From contig OW285193.1 of assembly GCA_935421135.1 (NCBI GenBank), forward strand, positions 9,728,496 through 9,792,495: 64,000 nucleotides of DNA. The letters are read 5' to 3'. Below, in pieces: positions 49,415-60,333 of this stretch (the stretch's first letter is position 1; each line of letters opens with the position of its first letter). The notes beneath the pieces are model-generated. The model saw nothing but the letters and a program-made list of their open reading frames with translations, was not told the DNA's origin and made no database searches. Source of the DNA: Bugulina stolonifera (taxonomy: Eukaryota > Bryozoa > Gymnolaemata > Cheilostomatida > Bugulidae). Both the position numbers and the translations under genes were made by a program.

Positions 49415-50720
49415 GACATGCATTTTCATACATGTACATGATTAAAGTAGATTTGAAAACAGTGACTTACTTTGTAAATTCTGGTGCTCCTTTCTGAGAG
49501 AATTTCTCTCGTTCTTCCACAGCACTTCTTCCATTTCTTGTTCCTCCTTTAATATTCGTCAATCAGTGATAAATCAAAAAATACACTGCATAAAGAAATA
49601 ACATTAAACAAAGTATGGAATATACAGTCATGTAATTGAAGTGACATATAAACAAAGACATAAATCATGTAATACATGTAACTATAAATAAATTATATAC
49701 ATGTATAGTCATCATTAGAATACTTAATTAACAAAGACTAACCTTTTTTTAACACAATAGCTCCTTAAATGAACCTCCTCAGCAAATCGAGCTGTTTTCA
49801 CATGTATTAAAACTGCAAGAAAAATAAACTCAGCTCTTCAACACAGTTGTAGGCTACTGCTAGCAAAATCTGTAACACATTCCTGAGGCTTTCCAGTGAA
49901 GATGACAAAGATATATGAAATCATCGACAAAATATGAAATATTAATGAGTTAAAAGTTGAAAAATAGAAATTATGACATAAGCATTGGCCCTAGTAATTT
50001 GGGCATATATCAATATTATTCAATATAAATGACGACAGTATACTGCATGACAAATAACAGTATAATTAAAATAAAGCGTGGCATAAACAGGAATTATTGC
50101 ATGACAACGACCCATTTTACTGGCAAGTGATTTTTTACGCTGTTTTTGGTCCTGTTCTATTTCCTTGACAACCATTGCTGGTTGTTAAGTTGTCTCACTA
50201 CTGTTTCCTTTTTCATGAAAATTGGGCGTCTCATTTTCTGCATATGACGTGACCAAAACACACATGATTATAATAGTGATAAATTCTTCTAAGTCAAATT
50301 TGCAATTCTTATAAAGAGAATATTATCGAAGCATTGTAAACGAAAATTTTATAATTTAGCTTAATATAAAAAGCATAAACTATGCAAGACCTGCAGAACA
50401 TTACTGTTTGTCTTTAGTGAAGGCATTCGCTTCACTGCATCTGCAACTAGTGAATGGCCAACAATAGCAAGGAGGATGAATGTCATCTTCGTTGCCGCGT
50501 GCTATGTGTAAAGATAGATTAGCAGATGAAAAGCAATTACAATGTATATGGTAGGAAATTGAGAACTTACAAATATGTATGCAATAAATAAAATAAATCA
50601 AAAAACAGTACCATACCTTGTGGATACTGGTACTGATTGGTTGAGAACTATTGCCTCTGTTATCCACAGAATCTCATCCATCTTTATTCCATCTCATCAC
50701 ACTCTCCTATTAAATAAAAA
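49415..50720 (-). repeat. Array block nearly identical to 44.28-45.60 kb
   Basis: Modules C (about 49555-49468), A (about 49740-49805), E (about 50240-50140), B (50486-50391) and D (about 50690-50625; reads MDEILWITEAIVLNQSVPVS) occur in that order with few differences from the paralogous block. This is the most recent-looking duplication in the array. Confidence 0.75.
50391..50486 (-). CDS. Module B exon, copy 4 (32 codons, open)
   Basis: Reads MTFILLAIVGHSLVADAVKR, then MPSLKTNSNVLQ to a CAG/GTCTTG donor. Confidence 0.45.
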
Positions 50721-51182
50721 TCTGCATAAAAGCAGCACATTCCAAAATATAATACCATGATGCAAGTAAATTTATATTGCTGATTTATATTACATAAGCA
50801 ATTAGCATGAAAAAAATCATCTTATTCAAATAGTTGCAATCGCAGGACTCGTAATGAACAGACAAACGCAATAAGTTGGTATACAGAGTAATTAAAATAA
50901 TGATAATGGAAGTAGCACCATTCTAGCGGGTGGAGGTCACTCATCTTTAATTGAAACACTGGCACCAGAAAGTCATGAAACCATTGACAAAGCATGAAAT
51001 ACTACTGAGTTCATGAGGTTATGTGCATTCTTGTACTGTATGTCTAGGCTACATACCAAACTGTCCGAATCGCCTTCATTCTTTTTTATAATACTTTTCG
51101 TCACTGTTGGCTGGCTGCTGTAAGTTGAATATTCTTCTAAGATGTAATTGGAAACAATGTTCAAATACTCAACTAAACTGTC
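50721..51182 (-). pseudogene. Array fragment matching 33.75-34.1 kb
   Basis: Contains the same SASVSIRDE-like remnant (about 50935-50970) and flanks as 33.95 kb. There is no intact module. Confidence 0.5.
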
Positions 51183-53145
51183 GAAGGAGCGGAGTTAGAA
51201 AATGATTTAAATTCATAATATTATTTTAGCAGCTGAAATTAATTTACCATTGATAGTGCTGCCATACTTTACCTATATGAATACACACAAGTTTTCTAAG
51301 TTAGATGCAACATACATTGTACAAACAAAAAACATAAGTTATGGAATGCATGTAAACATAAATGAATTATATATAGACGTCATTAGCCTGCTTAATTAGT
51401 GAAGACTAACCTTTCTTCAACACAATAGCTCGTAGCCTGAACCTCCTCAGCAAATCAAGCTGTTCTTTCACTTGCATTTCCTATATTGAATAGAGAGAAG
51501 AATTGTCAAAATTACGAAACAAATAAACTCTGCACATATCAATATTTTATGATAAATTAAACAGTATACTGCATGACAAATAAAATAAATAATTGTGGTT
51601 GCACCCTTTCGCTCCGTATTGTCGGGTGTCTTTTTTGTAAAGGAGCCTTTAAAAGATTCATGGACAGCTCCAAAGAATGTCTTTTTCCTCTTTGGAATTT
51701 ACTCTGCGAACTGCTGAGATGTCTCACAGCTGGTTCCTTCACTCGTTCCAGTTTAACCAATGCCAGTCCTCTTTATTAAGGAGGCGTTGATTCTCATGTT
51801 TTCCAACAGTGCGGGAACGGGCCACTAAAAAGAAAGCTTTGCCTCACAAATCAGTAGAGATATGCTCACTGACAATAATATGACGACTAAAATGCAAACG
51901 CAAATTCAAGGTTGCAATCTTCTGGTCATATTAACTCAAATAAAAGGCTTGTTATGGATTATTTCAATGACGCTGTACAGACACCCAAGTGGTGAGGTCC
52001 TTACCAAATCTAGCTGCCCAGTTGTCTGTGGTGCTCTAGTCTACCATTCCCACTGCTCAAGCATGAAGCATTTTATGACAATATCTTTTCTGTAGCTCAC
52101 AGTGTTGTCAACTGAGCCACCATATTAAAGCAAAAAGTAAAGAAAAATGATATGGGTCGACTATGAAGTTCCCAAAACTGGGTAGAACTAAAACTATTAT
52201 TATTATGAACAATGAAATCGGTGCTTAACAAATTTTTTTGGATTCATTCTATCAATTCTATTTACACCAAGTGATGCATTTGAAGCTAATTCTTTTGTTT
52301 TGCAAAATTTTCAGCCAGTATTTACCCATTTTTCCTTCATCTGCTTCAGTTTTCAATCTTAGGCACCTGGTAAAGGGTGTCCTCACACCTTATCTGTTCA
52401 CTATTAACCAGTCTTGGTTTATCGACTATCACTCTTCTATTTCATAAACACATCTTGTACAGCAACCAGTGGAAAAGCTCATGTGGATTTCAATACTTTG
52501 CTAAACCTCATGGCCTGAATTGCATTCATCTTTTTCCCTACTTCTGCCGATTTTACTTTTAGGTCTGCAACAAGACACAATGTATATCAGAAATTGAATT
52601 ATTTTTAATGTCTAGCCTTATGTTTTTCTGGCAATCCAGACTTTGCAATGTACGAGAGGGATTTTACTGCCTTTTGATCCTCTGTTCTTTACCTTTTATT
52701 CTCTTCTGGGTGTAGTTGACTGATAGTTTGTCTTAGAAAATTTGAATGGCTTGGAATTCCCAATCCCACCACATTTGTTTTTCGCCAAGCCAATGCAAGT
52801 AGTCTTTTTTACGAATTAGTAATTATATAAATATACCAGGATATACAACATATTCATAAGAGCCAAAACAAATTTTCCACGTTGCAGGATAATTTTAATA
52901 TCTATAGTTCAATTTTTACCTGCTAGAGAGTTCTCTAGTACCTGTAGATATTACCTACTAAGTAAATATTGCAACAGTTTCCCAATATAATATACAATTG
53001 TACTACGGTAATGTCTATCTATTAAATAAAAATCTAACCTCTTTCATGTTGAAAGTACATGTAGCATCCGATGCTCACTCACTGTTGCCTTGCAGCATTG
53101 ACCAGTTACCAGTGAACTTGTAATATACGTAGAATTTACACTTCA
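51183..53145 (-). repeat. Right-hand duplicated block, copy 1 (empty site)
   Basis: Matches 60334-61518 and then, without interruption, 63226-64000. It contains module A (about 51420-51485), an exon-like module with ETSQQFA (about 51610-51740) and a copy of the 61.2-kb exon that carries a stop (GTA GAC TAG, about 52040). Right of 52.36 kb it is non-coding. Confidence 0.8.
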
Positions 53146-53875
53146 TTGGTCTTCTCTTGAATGCTATTGGCCTTTGAAATATAAATGAGAGGTTGTGGAG
53201 TGGTCACCAAAGTCTTTTTTGTTGAGTGGCAATGATAAAAAAACAGAACTTTGTTGCACTGCTTTTGGCCTATCTGAAGTTGTAGAAACTAGAGGAATTT
53301 AAGCAAGTATCACATGTATATTTCAACTGGCTATCCTATTACCTATCATACTGTAGAGTTTAGGATATGCGTAATTTTTGCAATACAAAACCAGTTTATG
53401 GCACCTTATGTGTAAATTATTTTGCAATAAAGTATAAAAGCACAAACTCATAACTATTGTGTGTACATTCGAATCCTAAACACTACACACCACCACCACA
53501 CATTCAAGTTTTACTTTCGAATAAGTGTAGCTCTAAATTCATTTCAACTATAATAGCAATATGGGTTAGGATGATAGAATGATATAAACCTTTATAATAT
53601 TTTATTACAATGTTAGTATATTGTTACATTGCAGCCATCTTAGATACGGATGACAGTTACATGTATTACTAGTGCTGTCTTCATTTTCTGCGTCAGTAGT
53701 ACCACAACTTCACTTAACTGTGTTCTCCTGAATGCTATTGGTCTTTAAAATATTAACGAGAGTGGCAGTTATGACAAGATATTTTCGTAGCACTTATCTT
53801 GGTTTACCTAACTTTATATAAACTAGGGGGTTTGATTATTTGTTAAGGGTTCCTGTTAAGGATTAAGGGTTAAGG
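53146..53875. other. Gene-free spacer with an internal short repeat
   Basis: Two related segments, 53155-53200 and 53725-53770 (ATGCTATTGGCCTTTGAAAT and ATGCTATTGGTCTTTAAAAT), lie about 0.57 kb apart. A TTAAGGGTTAAGGG-like tract is at 53845-53877. Confidence 0.5.
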
Positions 53876-54545
53876 GTCAGGAAGACGAATGCCATCTTCG
53901 TTGCCGCGTGTTATGTGTAAAGATAGATTAGCATATGAAAAGCAATTACAATGTATATGGTGGAAAATTGAGAACTTACAAATATGTATGCAATAAGTAA
54001 AATAAATTAAAAAAAAAACAGTGCCATACCTTGTGGATACTGGTACTGATTGGTTGAGAACACTATTGCCTCTATTATCCACAGAATCTCATCCATCTTT
54101 GTTCCATCTCATCACACTCTCCTATTAAATAAAAGTCTGCATAAAAGTAGCTTTGCATGAACAAGAATAGCGATAACATATATTTGCTAGCCACATTATA
54201 AGTTTTTATACAAAAACTAATTGCATACCAAATAAAAGTATATCATTTCGCAACAAGGAGCAGCTAGGAGCATAATTAGGATATGATTTAAATTCATAGT
54301 ATTTTAGCTGCAGAAAATAATTGACCAATGAGAGTACTGTCTGACTTCACCTACATGAATATAAGCAAGCTTTCATATAAACATATAAACAAATAAGATA
54401 AATCATGTAATGCATGCAAACATAAATAAATTATATACACATGTCACTAGCATGTTTAATTAGTAAAGACCAACTTTTCTTTAACACTACAGCTTCTAAC
54501 CTGGATCTCCTCAGCAAATCAAGCTGTTTTTTCACCAGGCTTTCA
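53876..54545 (-). pseudogene. Array copy truncated in module B
   Basis: Similarity to the other blocks starts abruptly inside module B at about 53880. Module D (about 54100-54035) has a 2-bp insertion that shifts its frame. Module A at about 54480-54540 is open (LLRRSRLEAVVLKK) but its donor is degenerate. Confidence 0.55.
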
Positions 54546-57300
54546 GTTAGCAAATCTTTTCAAGGCAGCAACTGGTAGAAACATACCACTGTGACTCTTA
54601 CAGGACACATTGTTTCATCCACCACCATAGAACAGTCTCCTTCAGGTTGACTCTCGAGTCCAGTGGGATGGCTTGTTTCAGGGTGCTGTTCTCGCTGTAG
54701 CTCTTGAGTAAGGCAGAGTGCTTTCTCTGTTCACAACTACCATCACTCTTTCTACATATATGTAGTAATTTGGGCACATATCAACATTATTCAATACAAA
54801 TTACAACAGTATACTATATGACAGATAAAAGTACAATTAAAATAAAGCATGGCAAAAAGAGGAATTATTGTGTGACGGCGAACCAATTTTACCATTTTAC
54901 TCATTCCGCTCACTCATATCTTTCAATCATTTCAATTCTTTTCACGGAAGCATTGGCTTTCATGGTGTCAAAGAGCCTTGGACCGGGCCACTAGAACTGA
55001 AGCTTCACCACTGTCTCATAAATTAGTAGGAATATGCTCACTCACAAAAATACTGATTATAGTCACATTAGACAAATTTTGAATAAGTTCTTTGTTTTCT
55101 TCACGCTGCAAGTTTTTAATTAAATTCAAAGATGCTAGACAAATCAAATAGTGAAAAAAATTATTGAATTTGCTGAACTAACTGATTGAATTGTGCTATT
55201 ATCGAGTATTATTGAACTAAATAGGATTCAAGCTAACACAGCAGCTAACACGAGATCATTAAAAAACAATTTATTTAAAAAACACATTGTAAAATGTGCT
55301 AACTTCTGCAGGATTTCTCTGCCATTATCTTTCTTTTACATACGATTTTAATACTGATAGCTAATGCTGATAAACTGGGTTTATTACACCAGATTTATAT
55401 TGGTTGTATAAGGAAAATTAAAACCAACAGCAATAAATTTTGAACATGCTTTAGATTTGCATTTACATAGAAATTGTTCCAAACAGATAACACTATTGGT
55501 AAACAACACAAGACATGTATGTGGAGGTCTGAATAATGAAGACTAACCTTTTCTCAGTCCGATTGTCACCTTCACCTCCTAGGCAAAACTTACCTTCTTT
55601 TTCACAGAAGATGTGCCTTATTAAATTGCACATTGGGATGTACAATGCGCAATTGAACTAAAAGTCATGTCATTGAGACTACGACATAAACTTTGTGTCA
55701 ATATCGATACTTCACAATGAGAAAAAGACTTACACTGCATGGCAAACTTGTGCATATCAAATTGAAGTATGTCATTCTGAAACAAAGAGTTGCTGAGAGC
55801 CGAATTAGAAAACGATTTAAATTCATAATATTTCAGCTGCTGAAGTTAATTTACCATTAATTGTACTGTCATACTTCACCTACATGAATATAAGCAAGCT
55901 TTCTAAGTTAGATGCCACATATAAACAAAAGACAAAAATCATGTAATACATGTAAACATATTAAATGAATTATATATAGACGGCACTGGAACGCTTAATT
56001 AGTAAAGACTAACCTTTCTTGAACACAATAGCTTCTTAAATGGACCTCCTCAGCAAATCAAGCTTTTTTTCCCCTGTATTTCCTATTGAATTAGAGCAAA
56101 AATGGTCAAAATTACGAGAAAAGTAAACTTGGTGAAGATGACAAAGGTATATGGAATCATCGACAAAATATGAAATATTATTGAGTTCATGAGGTTATGT
56201 GCTTTCTTGTACTGTATGTCTAGGCTACATACCAAACTGTCCGAATCGCCTTCATTCTTTTTTATGATACTTTTCGTCACTGTTGGCTGGCTGCCGTAAG
56301 TTGAATATTCTTCTAAGATGTAATTGGAAACAATGTTGAAGTGCTCAACTAAGCTGTCGGAGGAGTCCTAAGTGAGAATAAGTCAGTTAAATGATGGATT
56401 GCAACTGAAAAAGACTTATTAATTGGTAGGCTAACGGCTGACACTTCATTTTAATCGTAGACGTAGCCTCTGAATCTGTTGGTACTTTCTAAAAAGTTGA
56501 AATGGCAGAAAAAAATATTATCAAGTTTATTGAGGCAGGAGGGTTAATGGCTAAAATAATTCTATTGGTATTTAGGAAATTTCTTAATGAATATGTAACA
56601 CAGTGAAAGTTTGTCAAACTTTGTACAATGAAATAGTGTAGATGGCAGATAAATAATAATCTATTAACTTAACAGAAATTTAGAAAAAAAAACTGGATTC
56701 CTACTAAGGATTGACGTCTAGGCAACAGATTGTTCTTGCTAGAAATGTTTTTCAACTGGTAGCATTTTGGAAGTTCACAGCTATAAATGTTGAACCACAA
56801 TTAACTTTAGGCATTGCATTTGCACCGAAATAAATTTTATGAGCAAAATATTAATTTCTGTTTACATGAAAGCTATGACATACATTAAAACGGACTTATG
56901 ACACTAAAACATTATAGTAGCTACATACATGTATGCTTAAATATTTACCTAAAAGTAATTTTGCAAAAAACTCTCAATATTACGAACAGGAATAAAATAA
57001 GATTCCAAGCTCTGCCATGTCGAACGTTTTCATCAGGAATGATGTTCGATTGTCATGTCTTCCTCTTTACAACTCACCTGTGAGTTATTCTAATTGAATT
57101 ACTCTAGGTCATCATATGATCACAAGGCCACTAGAGTTATGGTTAAGGTATATACTATAAATAGCAATAAGTGTATCTCATAATTTAGTAATTTCCAGCC
57201 TGAATTAGAAAATGATATAAATTTTGGCGGCTGGAACTAATTTACCATTGATAGTACAGTCATACTTTACTTACATGAATATAAGCAAGCTTTTCTAACT
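54546..57300 (-). pseudogene. Composite array remnants
   Basis: Patches match 35.5-35.6 kb and 48.8-48.95 kb (54560-54740), 41.0-41.7 kb (54880-55620; EVKVTIGLRK open at about 55567), module A (about 56010-56090, stop present), 38.5-38.9 kb (56300-56600) and 41.9-42.2 kb (56905-57200). No complete gene can be assembled. Confidence 0.5.
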
Positions 57301-57675
57301 CAAATGCCACATATAAATTCTTCTGATGAGCGAGCTAAGTGATCATCGTCGATTAAGTTAGTGAAGCATTACGTAAGAGATGCAGTGATTGTTTGTTTAT
57401 TTATTGTCTTATGGCTTATAAATTTTTTCTCAAGAGTGAGTGTGCTGTGGCAACAAAGATTATATTCAATCATGTATGACAAACATCACTGGTTAAACAG
57501 CGGAAATTGAGAGAGCTAAACTATTTTGTGTTTCCCAGATCGGACAAATTAAAGAAATTTTTCTAGATAGATAAACCTCTACGGTACATAACGTCAGTTT
57601 ATACTCCGGACAGAGGTTCCTGTTTTATACATATTCAAATACTCTTTGTACAATCCATAAATACTCATTGCTCAC
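57301..57675. other. Unique spacer
   Basis: No array module is recognised and no gene is seen. Confidence 0.4.
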
Positions 57676-58085
57676 CTTTTTTGGGGGTGATCTCTCATCG
57701 GGATTTTTCACGACAGATTCATCGGCACCCTCTACTATCCTCAGACCTTGAGAGTCCTCTGATTGGACTACTTGAACAGCTAACTCATCAGACTGTTGCT
57801 GGTTGTCCTGACTTAGGCGCCTGCTTCTGTTCTGACTTGCCCGCTCACTTCCCTTCAAGTATCTATGCTCACCTGCTTTTCTCTCAGGATTGGGATTTAT
57901 AGGTGGATACTGAGCTGATGACCTATCACCTTGTAGCACTGTTCGAGAGGGCTGAGGTCGCTCGTCTCTGATTAAAGCACTGGCACTGGAAACCTGTTGA
58001 CCTTGAACATCGGTTGCAGGCATGATGGCAGTAGCAGTTGGAAGCTGGCGGATTGTGATACCTGACTCAGACTTCTTCACTGCAG
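57676..58085 (-). CDS. 136-codon exon, polar and disordered, of an array gene
   Basis: Acceptor ttggcag before 58085 and donor AAG/GTGAGC after 57676, open throughout in phase 1 to phase 0. It begins AAVKKSESGITIRQLPTATA and contains SSASALIRDERPQPSRT, NRSRRLSQDNQQQSDELAVQ and NPDERSPPKK. It is rich in Ser, Gln, Asp and Arg with no domain. A start is not present in the exon. Truncated relatives of its middle occur at about 33.95 and 50.93 kb, and of its first codons (AVKKK) at about 41.7 and 55.6 kb, so this looks like the best-preserved version of a family exon. The function is unknown. Confidence 0.6.
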
Positions 58086-58199
58086 CTGCCAAAACACACA
58101 CTGATATAATAGTAATGAATTCTTCTAATTCAAATGGGGAATTTTTATGGAAAAAATGTTATTGAAGCACCACAGATAAATACTTGTAACTTATAAATC

Positions 58200-58270
58200 A
58201 GTTCAATTTCAGTGAAGGCATACGCTTCACTGCATCTGCAAGGAGGATGAATGTAATCTTCGTAACTAAA
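58200..58270 (-). pseudogene. Shortened module B copy
   Basis: Reads MTFILLA then DAVKRMPS: seven codons (the GNSIVV part) are missing and there is no donor at the usual place. Confidence 0.5.
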
Positions 58271-58351
58271 CATCAATATTTTATGATTAATAAAAACAGT
58301 ATACTGCATGACAAGTAAAAGTACAATTAAAGGAAGTGTCGCAAAAAAAGG

Positions 58352-58505
58352 AATTATTGTTAGGCAACGAACCATTTTATTTTTTCCCTTGAGTCTGGCA
58401 AGTGATTTTTTACACTTTTCTTGGTCTTGCTCTACTTCCTTGACAGCCATTGCTGGTTGCTGAGTTGTCTCACTACTGCTTCCTTTCTCTAGAAAACTGG
58501 GTGTC
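58352..58505 (-). CDS. Module E exon, longest open copy
   Basis: Reads ETPSFLEKGSSSETTQQPAM, then AVKEVEQDQEKCKKSLARLK and GKNKMVRC. In the other copies this frame is closed by stops or indels. The acceptor is uncertain because the phase that uses the ATGCAG acceptor meets TAA. It is a charged, helix-prone sequence. The 60.7-60.9 kb exon (TSCETSQQFAESIPKRKRT) appears related. Confidence 0.4.
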
Positions 58506-58667
58506 TCTTAATCTGCATAAAAAGAGAACAAAACACACATGAAGATAATAGTAATGAATTCTACTGATTCGAATTAGAGGCTTTTAATACAAAAAATGTT
58601 ATTGAAGCATTGCAGACTAATAACTTATAAATCTGTTCAATATTAGGAAATATAAATCAGGCGAGGC

Positions 58668-58739
58668 CTGCAATACGTTGCTGTTACTGTTGAGTGAGGG
58701 CATACACTTCACTGCATCTGCAAGGAGGATGAACATCAT
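58668..58739 (-). pseudogene. Module B copy with the same seven-codon deletion
   Basis: Reads MMFILLADAVKCMPSLNSNS and ends at CAG/GCCTCG, a GC instead of a GT donor. It shares its internal deletion with 58.2 kb, so these two copies are sisters. Confidence 0.5.
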
Positions 58740-58746
58740 CTTCGTT

Positions 58747-58866
58747 GCCGGCATCGTTACTGGAAAGTAATCGAGATACTATCTTCCTGTCAATGCAAGC
58801 ATCATTGCCGGCATCGTTACTGGAAAGTAATCGAGATACTATCTTTCTGTCAATGCAAACATTGTG
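58747..58866. repeat. 60-bp perfect-period tandem duplication
   Basis: Two adjacent 60-bp units starting GCCGGCATCGTTACTGGAAA (58747 and 58807) differ at about two or three positions. They lie just upstream of the module B copy at 58.7 kb and cover its acceptor region. Confidence 0.9.
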
Positions 58867-59062
58867 GTGTAGAAAGTAGGTAAAAGCTTAAAGAAGATGG
58901 ATAGTTAACCTGCACCAAATCATGGTGACAGACCATTTGCATAAACAGATAAGCAAAGTAAATGCGATATAACTTAGTCATGTACATGTACTGATAGTAT
59001 TTTGGGGGACATGCGTTTCATACATGTATTTTATGATTAATGTACATTGCACATTTGAAAAC

Positions 59063-59160
59063 GGTGACTTGCTCTGTCAATACTGGTGCAGGTTTCTGTG
59101 GAAAATCACCTCTCTCTTCCACAGCTCTTCCTCCTTCTTTTGTTCCTCCTTTCATATTTT
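59063..59160 (-). CDS. Module C exon, divergent copy
   Basis: Reads GGTKEGGRAVEERGDFPQKP and APVLTE. The sequence differs from the five others, which are close to one another, so this may be near the parental version. The donor is GCAAGT rather than GTAAGT. Confidence 0.4.
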
Positions 59161-59349
59161 TCAATCAGTGATAAAAAAATACACACTGCAAAAATAAAAA
59201 AATATAAGTGAAGTGTGGATTGTACGCGTGATTGAGTTCAAATTGTAGAAAGGACGATTGTTGCATTAATTTTAGCAAAGATCAATAAAAAATCAAACAT
59301 ATGCATGAGAAATGTGTGCATACCAAGTTTGGGTAACGGTTAATTTCCT

Positions 59350-59607
59350 TTAGCTTGTTTCCATACGATTCTGTAATTCCACATTTTCTGGTTCTTGTGG
59401 TTTAGCGGGTTTGAACTCCTCTGTTTCGAGTTCACATTCTTCTACTATTGCTGATAGAGGGCAGTCTCTCAACTTTGTTGTTTCAGCCTGATCTTCTAAA
59501 TCCACATCAGTTGAATTGAAGTTACATGTAGACATGTTTTCTTGATCTTCAGTTGCCCTTGATTCATCTACAACTGGCCGAGCATTCTCTTCCGTACATT
59601 TATCTCT
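59350..59607 (-). CDS. Acidic 85-codon exon with stop
   Basis: Acceptor atcatcag before 59607, open to TAA at 59350. It begins RDKCTEENARPVVDESRATE and contains DVDLEDQAETTKLRDCPLSA and ELETEEFKPAKPQEPENVEL. Strongly acidic, no domain. A GTATGG just before the stop (about 59366) could be a donor, in which case it continues into module C at 59160. It has no copies elsewhere in the array that I could see. Confidence 0.5.
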   Translation of the reverse strand, partial: RDKCTEENARPVVDESRATEDQENMSTCNFNSTDVDLEDQAETTKLRDCPLSAIVEECELETEEFKPAKPQEPENVELQNRMETS

Positions 59608-59839
59608 CTGATGATGTGAATTAATAGAAATTTATGAACGTACTTTTCAAAAGAGAGGCTTATTCTGTAGTTGGATAAATCATTAGACTTAAAAATTTTC
59701 TCCTGCTCAAATTAAGAGATACTTTTAGAAAAAAACCATTAAAGCAATGCAAGTGCATAAAGCATAAATGAATCAAAAATAAAGATCTGTAAATTATGAC
59801 ACTAATTTCAAGACATATAAATAATTTATGATGCAATGT

Positions 59840-60130
59840 AAATGGATAAGGTTAAGGAAAATTTGTCCATGCTAAATTTTGTAGTTCTAATTCTATCTTC
59901 ATTTCCTCTGCTTCTTGTTGCATGCTCTGCTGGCCTTGAGTGCTGTAAGGAAAATATTCCGCTGCTAGCTTCGAGCCTCGGAACTGAGGAGCATCAGTTT
60001 AAATTTATCTATCACTATCACTACATGTACAATAATTGTCAATAATTGCATATTCTTGTCTTCTCCAGTTCTGTTCTCATCTTTTGGTGGAACACCCGCT
60101 CTCTGTCTTGGGATCCAACTGGAGGAGGGT
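59840..60130 (-). CDS. Gln-rich exon and broken neighbour
   Basis: From an acceptor cctcag (about 59983) an open frame reads FRGSKLAAEYFPYSTQGQQS and MQQEAEEMKIELELQNLAWT to a stop near 59846. Upstream, about 60125-60060 reads GSQDRERVFHQKMRTELEKT, the copy of the 32539-32605 exon, but its donor AATGTACAA has become AATATGCAA. Flanks on both sides match 32.47-32.65 kb. Confidence 0.4.
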
Positions 60131-60333
60131 GATATCTAGTCAATTTAAGGAAGTTGTAATGGCCTGCTTCCGTATGGTTCCATTACCAAACCAGGGCATA
60201 AGCATCGGCCCTAGTAATTTGCACTACATGTAATATAAATATTTCATAATGAAAGAAAAGTCAGATACTGCATGGCAAACTTGAGCATAGCCTACCAAAA
60301 TGAAGTATGTCATCCTGCTACAAAGAGTCGTTA

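Noticed and set aside
51862..52095. 77-codon plus-strand frame also present at 61024-61257
   Set aside because: Its conservation follows from block duplication. The minus strand has a spliced exon here, so I treat the plus frame as a shadow.
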